NCBI GenBank assembly: GCA_033977485.1
Contig: CM066984.1
Coordinates: forward strand, 114,569,251-114,633,250
Direction of reading: 5' to 3'
Length of the DNA stretch: 64,000 bases
From: Hydrangea macrophylla
Lineage: Eukaryota; Streptophyta; Magnoliopsida; Cornales; Hydrangeaceae
The first letter of the stretch is position 1. Each line of letters begins with the position of its first letter. The position numbers were made by a program, and so were the translations under genes. Of the stretch, positions 46,187 through 55,858 are shown piece by piece. The notes beneath the pieces were generated by a model, which saw only the letters and a program-made list of their open reading frames with translations, had not been told where the DNA came from and ran no database searches.

Positions 46187-46343
46187 GAACATCTCCAACT
46201 AATATGTCTAATTTTAAAATATCAATTTTTTTAAAGGCCTATTTGGTAATTTTATATCTTTCAATTTGACATCTCTACAAATATGAACTTTCACGCAATA
46301 CTTCAATTTCCTTATTTTATTATACTTGGAGTTTGGTTTGAGA

Positions 46344-46508
46344 GCATTTTTGCTTACCCAAAATTTGCCCACTCAAGCACCACATCGGCTGAGCATGTGG
46401 AGTCACCACTTTTCATGGGCAAAATGAGGATATATAAAAATTGAAAGGTGATGGGTCTCACATGCTCACCCACTCACACAATGAGGTTCTTGGGTGAACA
46501 AAAATGCT
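46344..46508. mobile_element. MITE, family A copy
   Basis: GCATTTTTGCTTACCCAAAA is mirrored by TTGGGTGAACAAAAATGC. The ends match the copy at 44-224. Confidence 0.65.
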
Positions 46509-46863
46509 CATTATGTTTTTGTCCTTCTTTTTCTTTCTTTTTTTTTAATTACATTAAATTCATTGGTAGTCAAATTGTGTGACCATAACAACTAAATAGT
46601 GTTAAAAATTAGAAAGCAATATCACTTTTTGGAATGTCAAATTTGGTATGAGAGCACACATGTCAAATTCCACATAAGAATTTGATATTTTGGAATGATT
46701 TCTTCTAATATAAGGATTTGGCATGCGAAGAGCATCTATAAGGGATATGTCAAATTTTGATATGCCAAACAAATTTGAAGGCTTATGTGGCAATCAGGGT
46801 CGGTCCTGAGTTATCAGGGGGCCCTAGACAAGCTTTTAAAATGTGGCCTTAAGGTATCTAACT

Positions 46864-47215
46864 AGGCTTAAATATAAAATGTACCCCTGAAGTTTGGACC
46901 AGTCTCAGTTAAGTCTCTGTAGTTTCAATTGCATAAACTTGATCTCTAAATTTTTAAATAGAAGTAAGGTGGTCCAAATGTCCCATTTTGTCAAAAAATT
47001 TGACAGAATTCACCCACTACTATGCACAACTACGTTGATAAGCGAGTGGTAAGATTAGTGGTGTTCTATTTTTATGCTGATAGTATATAGCATGTGAGTA
47101 AATTCTGTCAGGCCACATTACTTTTATTTAAAAACTTTAGGGACCAAATTAATGCAATTGAAATTACAAGGACTAAAATAAGACAAGAACCAAACTTTAC
47201 AAGGGTAATAAAGCC
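46864..47215. mobile_element. MULE-type MITE, 352 bp
   Basis: Left AGGCTTAAATATAAAATGTA and right TACAAGGGTAATAAAGCC pair with mismatches, and further in AGTTTCAATTGCATAAACTT pairs with AATTAATGCAATTGAAATTA. Flanks TATCTAACT (46855-46863) and TATCAAACT (47216-47224) are a 9-bp TSD with one mismatch. Confidence 0.72.
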
Positions 47216-47263
47216 TATCAAACTTTTATAAATCTCTTCCCCCCCATGAGAGTCATAAATGAG

Positions 47264-47306
47264 AGTCCCCCCCCCCCCCCCCCCCACACACACACACATA
47301 CACACA
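47264..47306. repeat. C tract followed by (CA)n
   Basis: About 20 consecutive C residues then CACACACACACA. It lies in residual hAT sequence. Frames that read glycine-rich on the minus strand here are artefacts. Confidence 0.8.
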
Positions 47307-47557
47307 CCACACAAATTAGACGCCATAAATGAGAGTCAGGAGTTCAGTTAGATAGTGTTGGTTGACAAACACTAAATATTGCACATTCATGTGCCAATAT
47401 AATAGACATTGCTCATTTAATCCCCCAAATCCCTAGTTTTACATGCATATTTGAATTAATATAATTTACTGGTGATGTCACTCAGATGCGTGTAAATATG
47501 TGTTTTTACATATTTTATATGTTTAGGTAAAAATGAAGTGAAATAAAAGGAAGGAAA

Positions 47558-47652
47558 GAAGTAGCAATCACACTGTAGTATCTCTCATAGTTAGTCAAAT
47601 ATGAAGAAGTAGCAATCACACTGTAGTATCTCCCATAGTTAGTCAAATATGA
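47558..47652. repeat. Tandem duplication, period about 48 bp
   Basis: GAAGTAGCAATCACACTGTA through AGTTAGTCAAATAT occurs at 47558 and 47606 with one difference. Confidence 0.8.
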
Positions 47653-47666
47653 ATACTAATAAATAG

Positions 47667-49875
47667 TGAACAAACAGTAAAAATTACTGTTTGAATAGGA
47701 AGAATCCAAAAAATAAAAAAAAAAAAGGACGTAAAGTTACATCCAAGCTTTAAGCTTGGAGGTTATGTATTTTTTTTTATAGCTTTTTTTTTTTTTTTTT
47801 TGTTTTGTTTTCTTTCACTCTCTCTCTCACTGTCTTGCAGGAATTTTCAAACCAATGTCAGAACAATGAAGGAAAAGTGGGAGAAGCGAGAAGAAAAACT
47901 TGGCAAACGCTCTGCTGAGCCACTGTTCAAATGACGAATGGGATGATGTATTTGCATCATTCCTTCGTCTATAAAATGAAGACAGAGGAGAAGCTGAACA
48001 TTCACAACACAACTGACAACCAACAAGAGAAATCTTCACATACACTATGAGGGAGAGAATAGTATAGGGAGGTTATTATGTGAGCACTCCATATTGTCCC
48101 TAGAAATAGGAAACTTTAGTTTTTCTTAACTTTTTCTAGTTCTAGTAGTTGTAAAAATTTACTTTTATGTAATTGATGATTTCATGTTCCAAAAATATGT
48201 AGCAAAATTTTGTGTACTGTATTTCTTAAATTAAAATATTTGTTTTCTTGTACAACCTTTATCACTTTGTAGTAGTAAAATATTCCTAGTAAAATTTAGA
48301 TTTAATATTTTTAGTCTAGTAGCACTTGTAGTTGTCCCCTAAAATAGTTTGAAATCCCAAATTTTCAGTTTTTATTGTAATATTTCCATTAACTAGAAGT
48401 CAGATTTTGCGAGTAAATGCCAGATTTCTTAGCCACGTAGTTGTTATAATCACTTACCAAAGCCCCAAAGCACACCCTATCCATATCTCATTCCAAAAGT
48501 AGATTAGGATTTGGCTTGGCCTTATTTGTGTTCTTGGAGTTCAACCACTGTGACCCCATAAGAATCCAAAGTCAAAAGTTTAGTATTTTATTATTAATTC
48601 AGCATTTCCATTTATGTATATTTTATTAGTCTAGTTGTATTAAACTTTGCTATTTTGCAGATTTCACAAATTCAACCCCAACTCATGTTAAAATAAAGAA
48701 ACAGTATATAAATATTATATTTCACCCTTACCTTAGTTTTATAACTTTAGTTTTAATTGGACAGTCACTGTTTACATCTATTTAATCTTTCTTTAAAAGA
48801 TTATTTGGAAGACAGTTTCAATTTCAAAATTGTAGAGGCTAAAACTTTAATTGGGGATATGTAATAAAAACTTATTACATTTCAAAATTGTCAGCTTCTG
48901 TGCTCTAATCTTAAATGGGCAAATTTATCTAGATGGGTTATTTTTCCATTTATGGCCAAAAATATCTATGTATCTATAGTTTATGACCATTTAACATGTT
49001 TATATACTATGGCTATATTGGGCTCAAAAGATTACCTATTTGAAATAAAGAATCTAATTATGTGGATTGTCAAACTATGCATTTTGTCATAAAAAACACC
49101 TAGTATACTCAAACAACTCATATGACAAAATTTATATTTCAAATATGTGTTTATTTATATTTCTATCCACTAATGGACAGACAATTGTGTAGTGGCAGAG
49201 TGGTGGAGACTGGACGCTGAATAACCTACGTCCGCGGCGGGGCACATTTTGAACCTGGCTATTGCCCAATTGCCTTTTTGTTTTTCTTTAAACCAAACGG
49301 CGTCATTTCATATCAAACCTGACACACTTGATATGACCCTGACTAGTGAAAGTTTATTTTTAAATAAAGAATGACTCTGCGGTCTTAAATGTCAAATGCT
49401 TTTCAAATGCACAAAAGTTGTGAGATTTAGTGTTAGTTTTGCATATTCCCAATTCCTTTAAATCATTTCCGCTAGTTAATTAATATTTCTTGTTTTTAAT
49501 AACTTTGCTTAAATATCTGTATTATTTTATATCTTTCGCTGTTATTAAATCCAAAAAGTTTATCACAAAAATTTAGCTTTTATTTATTTTTCTTCATTTT
49601 CTTACTAGTATCTTAGTTAATTTATTTTACACTGTTAAAATCTTTATCGTAAACAACTTAGAAAAAAAGAGCTTTTAATTAATTTATTGAAAAAATGAAA
49701 TAACTAGTAGTTTAGTAAAACCCCACAAAAATCCATCATTTTTTTATTTTCTTTTACGTGACAAAATAGTTATTGCCTATCTTTCTTTTCCGTTCCCTGT
49801 GGGCTCGACCTGGACTTCCAGAACTTTATTAGTTGTACGATCACCTACACTTGGGTGTGATAAGAAAACGCGTCA
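47667..49875 (+). mobile_element. Probable solo LTR, about 2.2 kb
   Basis: The right end reads TGTGGGCTCGACC (near 49798), then CACTTGGGTGTGATAAGA and ACGCGTCA, a U5 signature seen in plant Gypsy LTRs just before the primer site. A TATA-like GTCTATAAAATG lies near 47968 with a plausible transcribed leader after it. The proposed ends are TGAACAAACA (47667) and GCGTCA (49875), with ATAG on both sides. A 4-bp match is weak, so the left boundary is uncertain. No pol sequence follows, hence solo. A SINE-like A box, TGGCAGAGTGG, is at 49194-49204, with only a weak B box. Confidence 0.5.
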
Positions 49876-50378
49876 ATAGGATGTCGTCATTGGTGCTTGG
49901 ACTAGGGTCTGTTTGGGGAAGGATAAAAAGTGTGTTTTAGTTTAGGTGCTTGTATGATTGGACTTTATATTAGTGGTATAGTTGCAAACTTTTGAGGGGG
50001 CATAAAAATAATCAACAACTTTGGCCTTGGTGGCCTTTGCCCAGGGCCAGGCCTGGTGGTAATTTGGAATATTGAATTTGACATTTTTGTTGGAGTAAAG
50101 GATATTCAATATGTCAAATTTATTATTTTATAATTTTTTATATATTTTTTGATTATTTAACAAATTAAGTGATTGGTCTAGCAAATAAATGTAATAAATA
50201 TTTAATGAAAAAGTGAAAATGGCAGGCCAACATTTGATATGTTATTTTTGACATATGAACAAGCATCTCATTTGTCATATGAACTTTTGACATTTTGGCT
50301 AGAGTAAAATAAGAAGTCAAAATTTTCCATTTAACATGCTACATTAGAAATGAGATGTCCTTGGAGAAGCTCTAAGAC

Positions 50379-50650
50379 TTAAGTTTGGCCCCCACGTGGC
50401 TTTTTAAAAGAATTTTATGAAATTTATTACTAAGATTTATTTTTTTAATAATTTTATACAAGTGACACACTACTCTTCAAAAAGACATCATAAAATCAAA
50501 AAGTAATATTAAGCTTTTAAAAGCTCAAGCTTTTCCAAAAAAACAATAAGTTCAATTTTCGCAAAGCTCATAAACTAGTTACCAAATAAATTAACATAAA
50601 ACTATATTTAAAAATTAAAAAACACCAAAATAAGAGCCACACTAAGCCTA
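50379..50650 (-). mobile_element. MITE, family G copy (inverted)
   Basis: Reverse-complement counterpart of 5421-5710: CCCACGTGGCTTTTTAAAAG, AGTGACACACTACTCTTC, AAGCTTTTAAAAGCTCAAGC and ACACTAAGCCTAAG all match in opposite order. Confidence 0.65.
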
Positions 50651-50860
50651 AGTGAGATTTTGAGATGAGGGGTGGAGATGTTATTACTCACACCATGACT
50701 GTGACCATTTGTATTTCCAACAAGTCAGGTATCACGTGACTCACATCCAGATAATTAGTTAAGTAATCCATAAAAACCCAGGTCAACAAGAAAGAAAGAT
50801 AGGAAATTTTGAAGGGTAATGTTTTGTTTTTAAATTTTAATTCTAAATTTATATTTTAAA

Positions 50861-51452
50861 CTAGCTTTCTAACCCGTGTAATGCACAGGTGTGAGTTGGA
50901 AAAAAACAAAAACATGATTTCAAACAGAAATACCAAACATATGATACAAACAACCTGATAAAAGTGTGAATGAAATCAAATAAATAATCCCATAATAACA
51001 TGTTTTTTATAACAATTTACAAATAAATAAATCACCTAGATTAGTTTTTATTAATAGGAATGTTAATCAACTTATGGTTGTATATATAAGATGAAGAAGA
51101 AAATATGTGCTTTAGCAATATAATCAAAAGCTGTTGTTCATGTCAATTAAAATAATCCACAAATAATTAATAGAAAAAATTACTACATATCTAATCATTT
51201 CAAAGATCATTATTACCCATAGGCAAAAGATGCCTACCAAGATTTGTTGAAGCCAAAGAATCAAGGCCTAAAAGAACACACATAGTACATATGACAATTT
51301 TATATCAACTCTATATAATTATAAATTAAAATGGTAACTTTACCTATGAAATGATGTGGAACGACAATTTTGAAGTCATCTTGGGTGATTCTTAGAGTTG
51401 CCAATAGTGACAGACAGAAGTAAATGGTAATACTTTTTATTTTATTTTATTT

Positions 51453-51510
<58 letters not shown>

Positions 51511-53041
51511 TTTTAATGTATTGGGATTTGAGAGTTAATATTAGCTATTGTTTCTGGGAGCTGAAAGGTTTAACATATTGTATTATGCATAAACATATGA
51601 GAAAAACGCTCAATGGAGTAATGATGGAGAATTCACTGGGGAGTCATTTTGGGGGAGAATGAATTGGTGCAATTCTCATTAATTAATAGGACAGAGAAAG
51701 AATAGCTTGCATCAATAATTGACAGAGAAAGAGCTGATGTATTGCTACAAATTTACAGAGAAAGAGCTGATGTCTTAGTGCAAATTTCAATTCTTTTTCT
51801 CACATAGCCTATTTTTGTTGGATTGACTCGTGGCAGAATGATAATTTCGTATTATAATAAATTGATAGATTTGTCTTCTTGATTTTGTAAAGATGTGTAT
51901 AGATAGGAAAATGAAGAAAAAGAGATACATACATACAGAATAATGATTAGTTAAAAGTGTAAGAATGTAAAGGTTACAATACCAATTGAAATAGGCAGCA
52001 CCAAAAAGTACAAAGTAGAATGTTGTTGAGAACTTGGGGATTATTGGGGGATGTCTCACGAATAAGGATGATGCAAATTTGTTTGGTAACTTTTTGTGAA
52101 TAAAGTTATTATTATCAACAGTAATAAATAGTCATTGAGAAATAAAAAAAAAAAAAAAAAAAACTGAAGATCAAAGTGAAATAATGAAATTTGTATGCAA
52201 TTTGTATACACCAAGCAAAAGAAATGATAGAAGGGACTGTAAAAGTTTTGGCTCTATATGGTAGTTAAATATGTACATACCTCTTAATTTTTTGTGTTTT
52301 TGATTAATATCAACAAAATAGAAATGAAAAGCAAATATGAGTAAAAGAAAAACAAAAATATCTGGAGAAAATATCAAATTTCATAACAACTTCAAGAAAA
52401 GGCATAACTAAAAACTTAAAACAAATACTTACACTAATAAAGAAATAAAAAAAATAGGCTTACATTAGAAAACTAAAAGTGACATAACCAAATTTATACA
52501 CCAAACAATTGATCTCTCTCTGAGCCACTGTTCTCGGTATGATCCATCGATCTCTCTCAATTCTTCCTGCAAATTCTTCTTATTTTTGGACACGCATGGG
52601 ACTGTAAATGTAATCCAAGTTGATGGCTTCTTGGAATGTAGAAATCATTCTATCTGTATCTTGGAAAATCGAAGTGAATGTAATTCTAAATGTATTCATG
52701 TATTGGGGTTTTGAACGCTCCCTCTTGATTAAGTCCGTTACTATTGGGTTTTGGAAGACATTGTTGAAAAGTGCACCATTTTCATCCTTGATTAATGCAA
52801 TCACTCTCTTTCTATCCATTTCAGTTGATGATGCCACTAATTATTTATTTCTATAATGCACCTATTGATATGCACAATTTTATTTGGGAAACTTTCCTAG
52901 TATATGCAATATATTTCTCCAACAGTTTTACAAATCCATTTATTACAATTATTTAAAGAAATAAAAAAATTGAAAAATCAAAAAAATTGAGTTGATGCCA
53001 CATGACGTTAGAGTCTTCCGTATTATAATATATAAAATAGA
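50861..53041 (-). mobile_element. Non-autonomous Helitron, about 2.2 kb
   Basis: Read on the minus strand it begins TCTATTTTATATATTATAAT (from 53041) and ends with a short GC-richer hairpin, ACCTGTGCATTACACGGGT, then TAGAAAGCTAG (50861-50864 is CTAG). It lies between A and T. TC start, terminal hairpin, CTRR end and A/T insertion site are the Helitron rules. No RepHel helicase is present, so it is non-autonomous. It contains a long (CT)n tract at 51455-51512 and an 85-codon minus-strand frame at 52580-52837. Confidence 0.72.
52580..52837 (-). CDS. Unrecognised 85-codon frame inside the Helitron
   Basis: The frame begins MASSTEMDRKRVIALIKDEN and is mixed polar and hydrophobic, unlike the low-complexity frames around it. 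It overlaps an opposite-strand frame at 52620-52856, so one must be a shadow. Helitrons often carry captured gene fragments, and this could be one. I recognise no domain. It may equally be a chance frame. Confidence 0.2.
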   Translation of the reverse strand: MASSTEMDRKRVIALIKDENGALFNNVFQNPIVTDLIKRERSKPQYMNTFRITFTSIFQDTDRMISTFQEAINLDYIYSPMRVQK

Positions 53042-54212
53042 TGATATGTTAATAGGCGGACATGATTTTAATTATATAATATTAAAGTGATTTTATGATT
53101 ATTGAAAATGATTTCACTATCATATTATTTAAAATATAAATTTAAAATCATGATTTAGAAACGTTAACATAACACAATTTGGAATGGCTCTAAAATTGGG
53201 ATCCTCCAGAAGCTGGAGTCAAACAAAGGAGGCGCCTTTCCAGCCGCCTTTATAACATTTTTTTTTTGTCCCTTTCTAAACGCCTTCTTTATAACATAGT
53301 AATCTCACCCATTACCCCACCCATTTTCTCAAGTAAGAGTACTCGCTTTCATTTATGGATTGAATGAGAATATATATATATATATATATAATCTGCCCAA
53401 TACAACACTTTTTCTTTTGGGTTTGGCTAACAAATAAAATGGTATAGAAAATAAGTAGAAAAAAAAAATGAAAATGACAATAGAATTATATGTAAATAAT
53501 CATATTTGATAGTCATTCCCATTTCTCTTGGTCTTGAGATGTGATTATACTTTGAATTTTTTCTAATATTTTATCAGCATAAAGGAAAATACTAGGGATA
53601 CTTAATTTGAGAGATTTTGATATAATATCTTATGGTTTTTTTTTTCTAACTCTGCAAACCAAACAGAACTTAAATTTAACACTATACCCTAAATTCTTGA
53701 ATCGATTTTTGAAAACAATGAACCCCAAAATTTTTAACCAACTGATACTTATTATTCTCATATGATCTTTAATTCTATATTTGGTTTGCGCATTTAGTGG
53801 GGAAAAAAAAAAACAAAAACAAAAAACACAAAACAAGGAAAATTATTTTTTCAGAAAGTTTGCTTCTTCACTCAATAAGTATTAGAAAATAAAATTTCTT
53901 TAAAAAAAAAAAAAAAACTAAAAATCAAGAAAAAGAAGCGAAATAAATTTGTAAGGTAAGGAACTTTTCTCTTTATTTTTTCACCGTATTTGGTTTTATT
54001 TTTTCCAAATTTCTTAACCGTTTTCTTGACCGCCAAAAGGGTATTTCTAATATCTAATGAGGCAAACTATAAAATCTAGTCATACCTTCAAGATCATGGT
54101 TTTCAAATTTTTACTTAGAGTTTTCGATATAAATTCATCCATTAGCATTGACATTTCAAATACACTAGCACACAAGCTAATATATATATATATATATATA
54201 TTTTTTATCAAT
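53042..54212. other. Intergenic, microsatellites only
   Basis: (TA)n at 53371-53390 and 54179-54203, and A tracts at 53805-53815 and 53901-53916. No gene or element ends seen. Confidence 0.4.
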
Positions 54213-54497
54213 AATGATACACCGCATCTCTAATCATATTTTATGTTTTTTTTTTATATGGGAGAGGGGGACGAGGTTCACACCAAACCTACGCATTGGA
54301 ATGGATTTATATAGCCCAAGCTCTTTGCCACTTGAGCTATACTCACCTATGCACCACATTTTATGTTTTAAATGTATGTATTCTGTACTGTTTGATTTTT
54401 TTCACATTTTTTTGTGCACTACTTATACAACAGAAGGCATATACATTTAAAATAAAAATATGGTTGAAGGTGTGATTAGAGATGTGAGTGTATCATT
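54213..54497. mobile_element. MITE, family E, interrupted by a SINE
   Basis: AATGATACACCGCATCTCTAA is mirrored by TTAGAGATGTGAGTGTATCATT. The core TTTTAAATGTATGTATTCTG...CATATACATTTAAAA matches the family E copies. A SINE is inserted at 54246-54357. Confidence 0.65.
54246..54357 (-). mobile_element. tRNA-derived SINE, short TSD
   Basis: On the minus strand the A box TAGCTCAAGTGG is at 54339-54328 and a B-like GGTGTGAACCTC at 54284-54273. The oligo(A) tail appears as T residues at 54246-54255 on the plus strand. ATTTTATG flanks it at 54238-54245 and 54358-54365. It interrupts a MITE, which dates it after that insertion. A truncated relative (GCCTATGCATTGGAGGGGAC) is at about 60760-60820. Confidence 0.75.
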
Positions 54498-54913
54498 GTT
54501 ATTTTTATATATATATAAATAAATAAATATATTTTTATATATATATAAATAAATAAATGTTAGCAAAGTGATTCCACGCGGTAGCCCGAATACCCACTTG
54601 CTTATTCAACCCAATTCAATCTCAGTTTCTCTCTCTAAAAAACCCGTGGACCAAGACCTGGGTCTAGTCGATGAAGCAGAGGGAAATAGTACAGAGCAGC
54701 GGGTAATTTCTCGATTTGAGAAAAATGATGGGTTTTGTTAGCATGTGACCTTAACGCAGATGTTAAGTTCTAAAAGTGGAAATAAATAAAGGGTAGAATG
54801 TGGGTTTCAGTGTGGAATTCAATATTTGTCTCCCTTGTTTATTTCTACTTTTGGAACCTTAACATATGCTCTAAGGGCACATGTTAATAAAATCCAAAAA
54901 GATATAGGAAAAT

Positions 54914-55266
54914 GCTAGAGCTACATAATGAATCACACACTTTTTTCACAACTGCTTTAAATGCATGTATTCTATATTGTATAAATAGGGCACAAAAAAA
55001 TATTAAAAAAATTCAAACAACACAAAGTACAAACATTTAAAACTATATATATAAAAAAAAATGGACAATGCTATTGTGAGAAGCTTCTCACATGAGAAGG
55101 CGGGTTTTAACCGTAGGATGAGCATCTAGCCTTAAGATTCCCAGGAATCTGGAGAGAATCTTAAGACTAGATGCTCATCTAACGGTTAAAACCCGCCTTC
55201 TCACATGAGAAGCTGCTCATAATAGCATTTCCCAAAAAAAATATGTAATTTACTGTGTGCTCTAGC
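54914..55266. mobile_element. MITE, family E, interrupted by a MULE-type MITE
   Basis: GCTAGAGCTACATAATGAAT at the left is mirrored by GTAATTTACTGTGTGCTCTAGC at the right. The core TAAATGCATGTATTC...CAAACATTTA is as at 21313-21480. A second MITE sits at 55063-55233. Confidence 0.72.
55063..55233. mobile_element. MULE-type MITE, family D, near-perfect hairpin
   Basis: Arms of about 80 bp pair with few mismatches: GGACAATGCTATTGTGAGAA, CTTCTCACATGAGAAGGCGG and TTTTAACCG against their complements. AAAAAAAAT flanks it at 55054-55062 and 55234-55242, an exact 9-bp TSD. This copy is the best-preserved hairpin of its family in the window. Confidence 0.88.
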
Positions 55267-55527
55267 CAACCAAATAAATGCATTCATTAATGCACCAACA
55301 CATTTAAAACTATGTGTGCATTTTCCAAAGATATAACCAAGTCCAACCAAATAAATGCATTCATTAATGCACCAAAAAATACTCTCTCTTCGTTTCTTTT
55401 ATTTTCTTTTTTTTGGTACCCACCAATCAAATTGAATCAATTTGACCTTTCTTCCTTCATATATATATATATATATAGATATAGATATAGATACTATTAG
55501 GTTCTGCAACAAAGTCTTAAACTTCAA
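55267..55527 (+). promoter_or_regulatory. Upstream region of the C2 gene
   Basis: A block AAATAAATGCATTCATTAATGCACCAA occurs twice here (from about 55271 and 55348). A (TA)n(GATATA)n microsatellite at 55460-55495 ends 32 bp before the start codon, where the leader or core promoter of the gene should lie. I cannot place a transcription start. Confidence 0.4.
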
Positions 55528-55820
55528 ATGGAACACCTGTTGGGTCTTCTCAGAATTCGGGTCCAGAGAGGCATAAATCTTGCAATCAGAGACGTTAGAA
55601 GCAGCGATCCTTACGTTATTGTCCGTATGGGCAAACAGGTAATATTGTCATTTTTTTTTTTTCACATATATATTCTTTACATACAAAATATGATCAATCG
55701 AGAGTTCTAAAGTTCTAATTTTGAGCTGATCTGGCTGAATGATTTATAATCTTGTGTAAATTTCTGATATATACCATACATTTCAGGCGCTGATGATAAT
55801 CAGAATAGAAAGCGCGCGCG

Positions 55821-55858
<38 letters not shown>

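Larger units (their letters stand above)
46795..50055. mobile_element. hAT-type element with two later insertions
   Basis: CAGGGTCGGTCCTG at the left and CCAGGGCCAGGCCTG at the right form inverted ends. Flanks GTGGCAAT (46787-46794) and GTGGTAAT (50056-50063) are an 8-bp TSD with one mismatch. Subtracting the MITE at 46864-47215 and the probable solo LTR at 47667-49875 leaves about 0.7 kb, close in size to the related hAT element at 25592-26166. No transposase is seen. Confidence 0.65.
46187..50378. mobile_element. Possible outer MITE (TAGAACATCTCCAA ends) expanded by insertions
   Basis: TAGAACATCTCCAA at about 46187 is mirrored by TTGGAGAAGCTCTA near 50361-50374, and inner flanks share ATGTCAAATTTG-like phrases on both sides. 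If correct, an element of well under 1 kb has been stretched to 4.2 kb by a family A MITE (46344-46508) and a hAT-type element (46795-50055). No clean TSD was found for this outer layer. Confidence 0.4.

Noticed and set aside
47930..48060. Pararetrovirus-like promoter phrase (ATGACGAATGGGATGATG then CTATAAAATG)
   Set aside because: It resembles caulimovirus promoters only loosely, no viral coding sequence follows, and it fits better as the U3/R part of an LTR.
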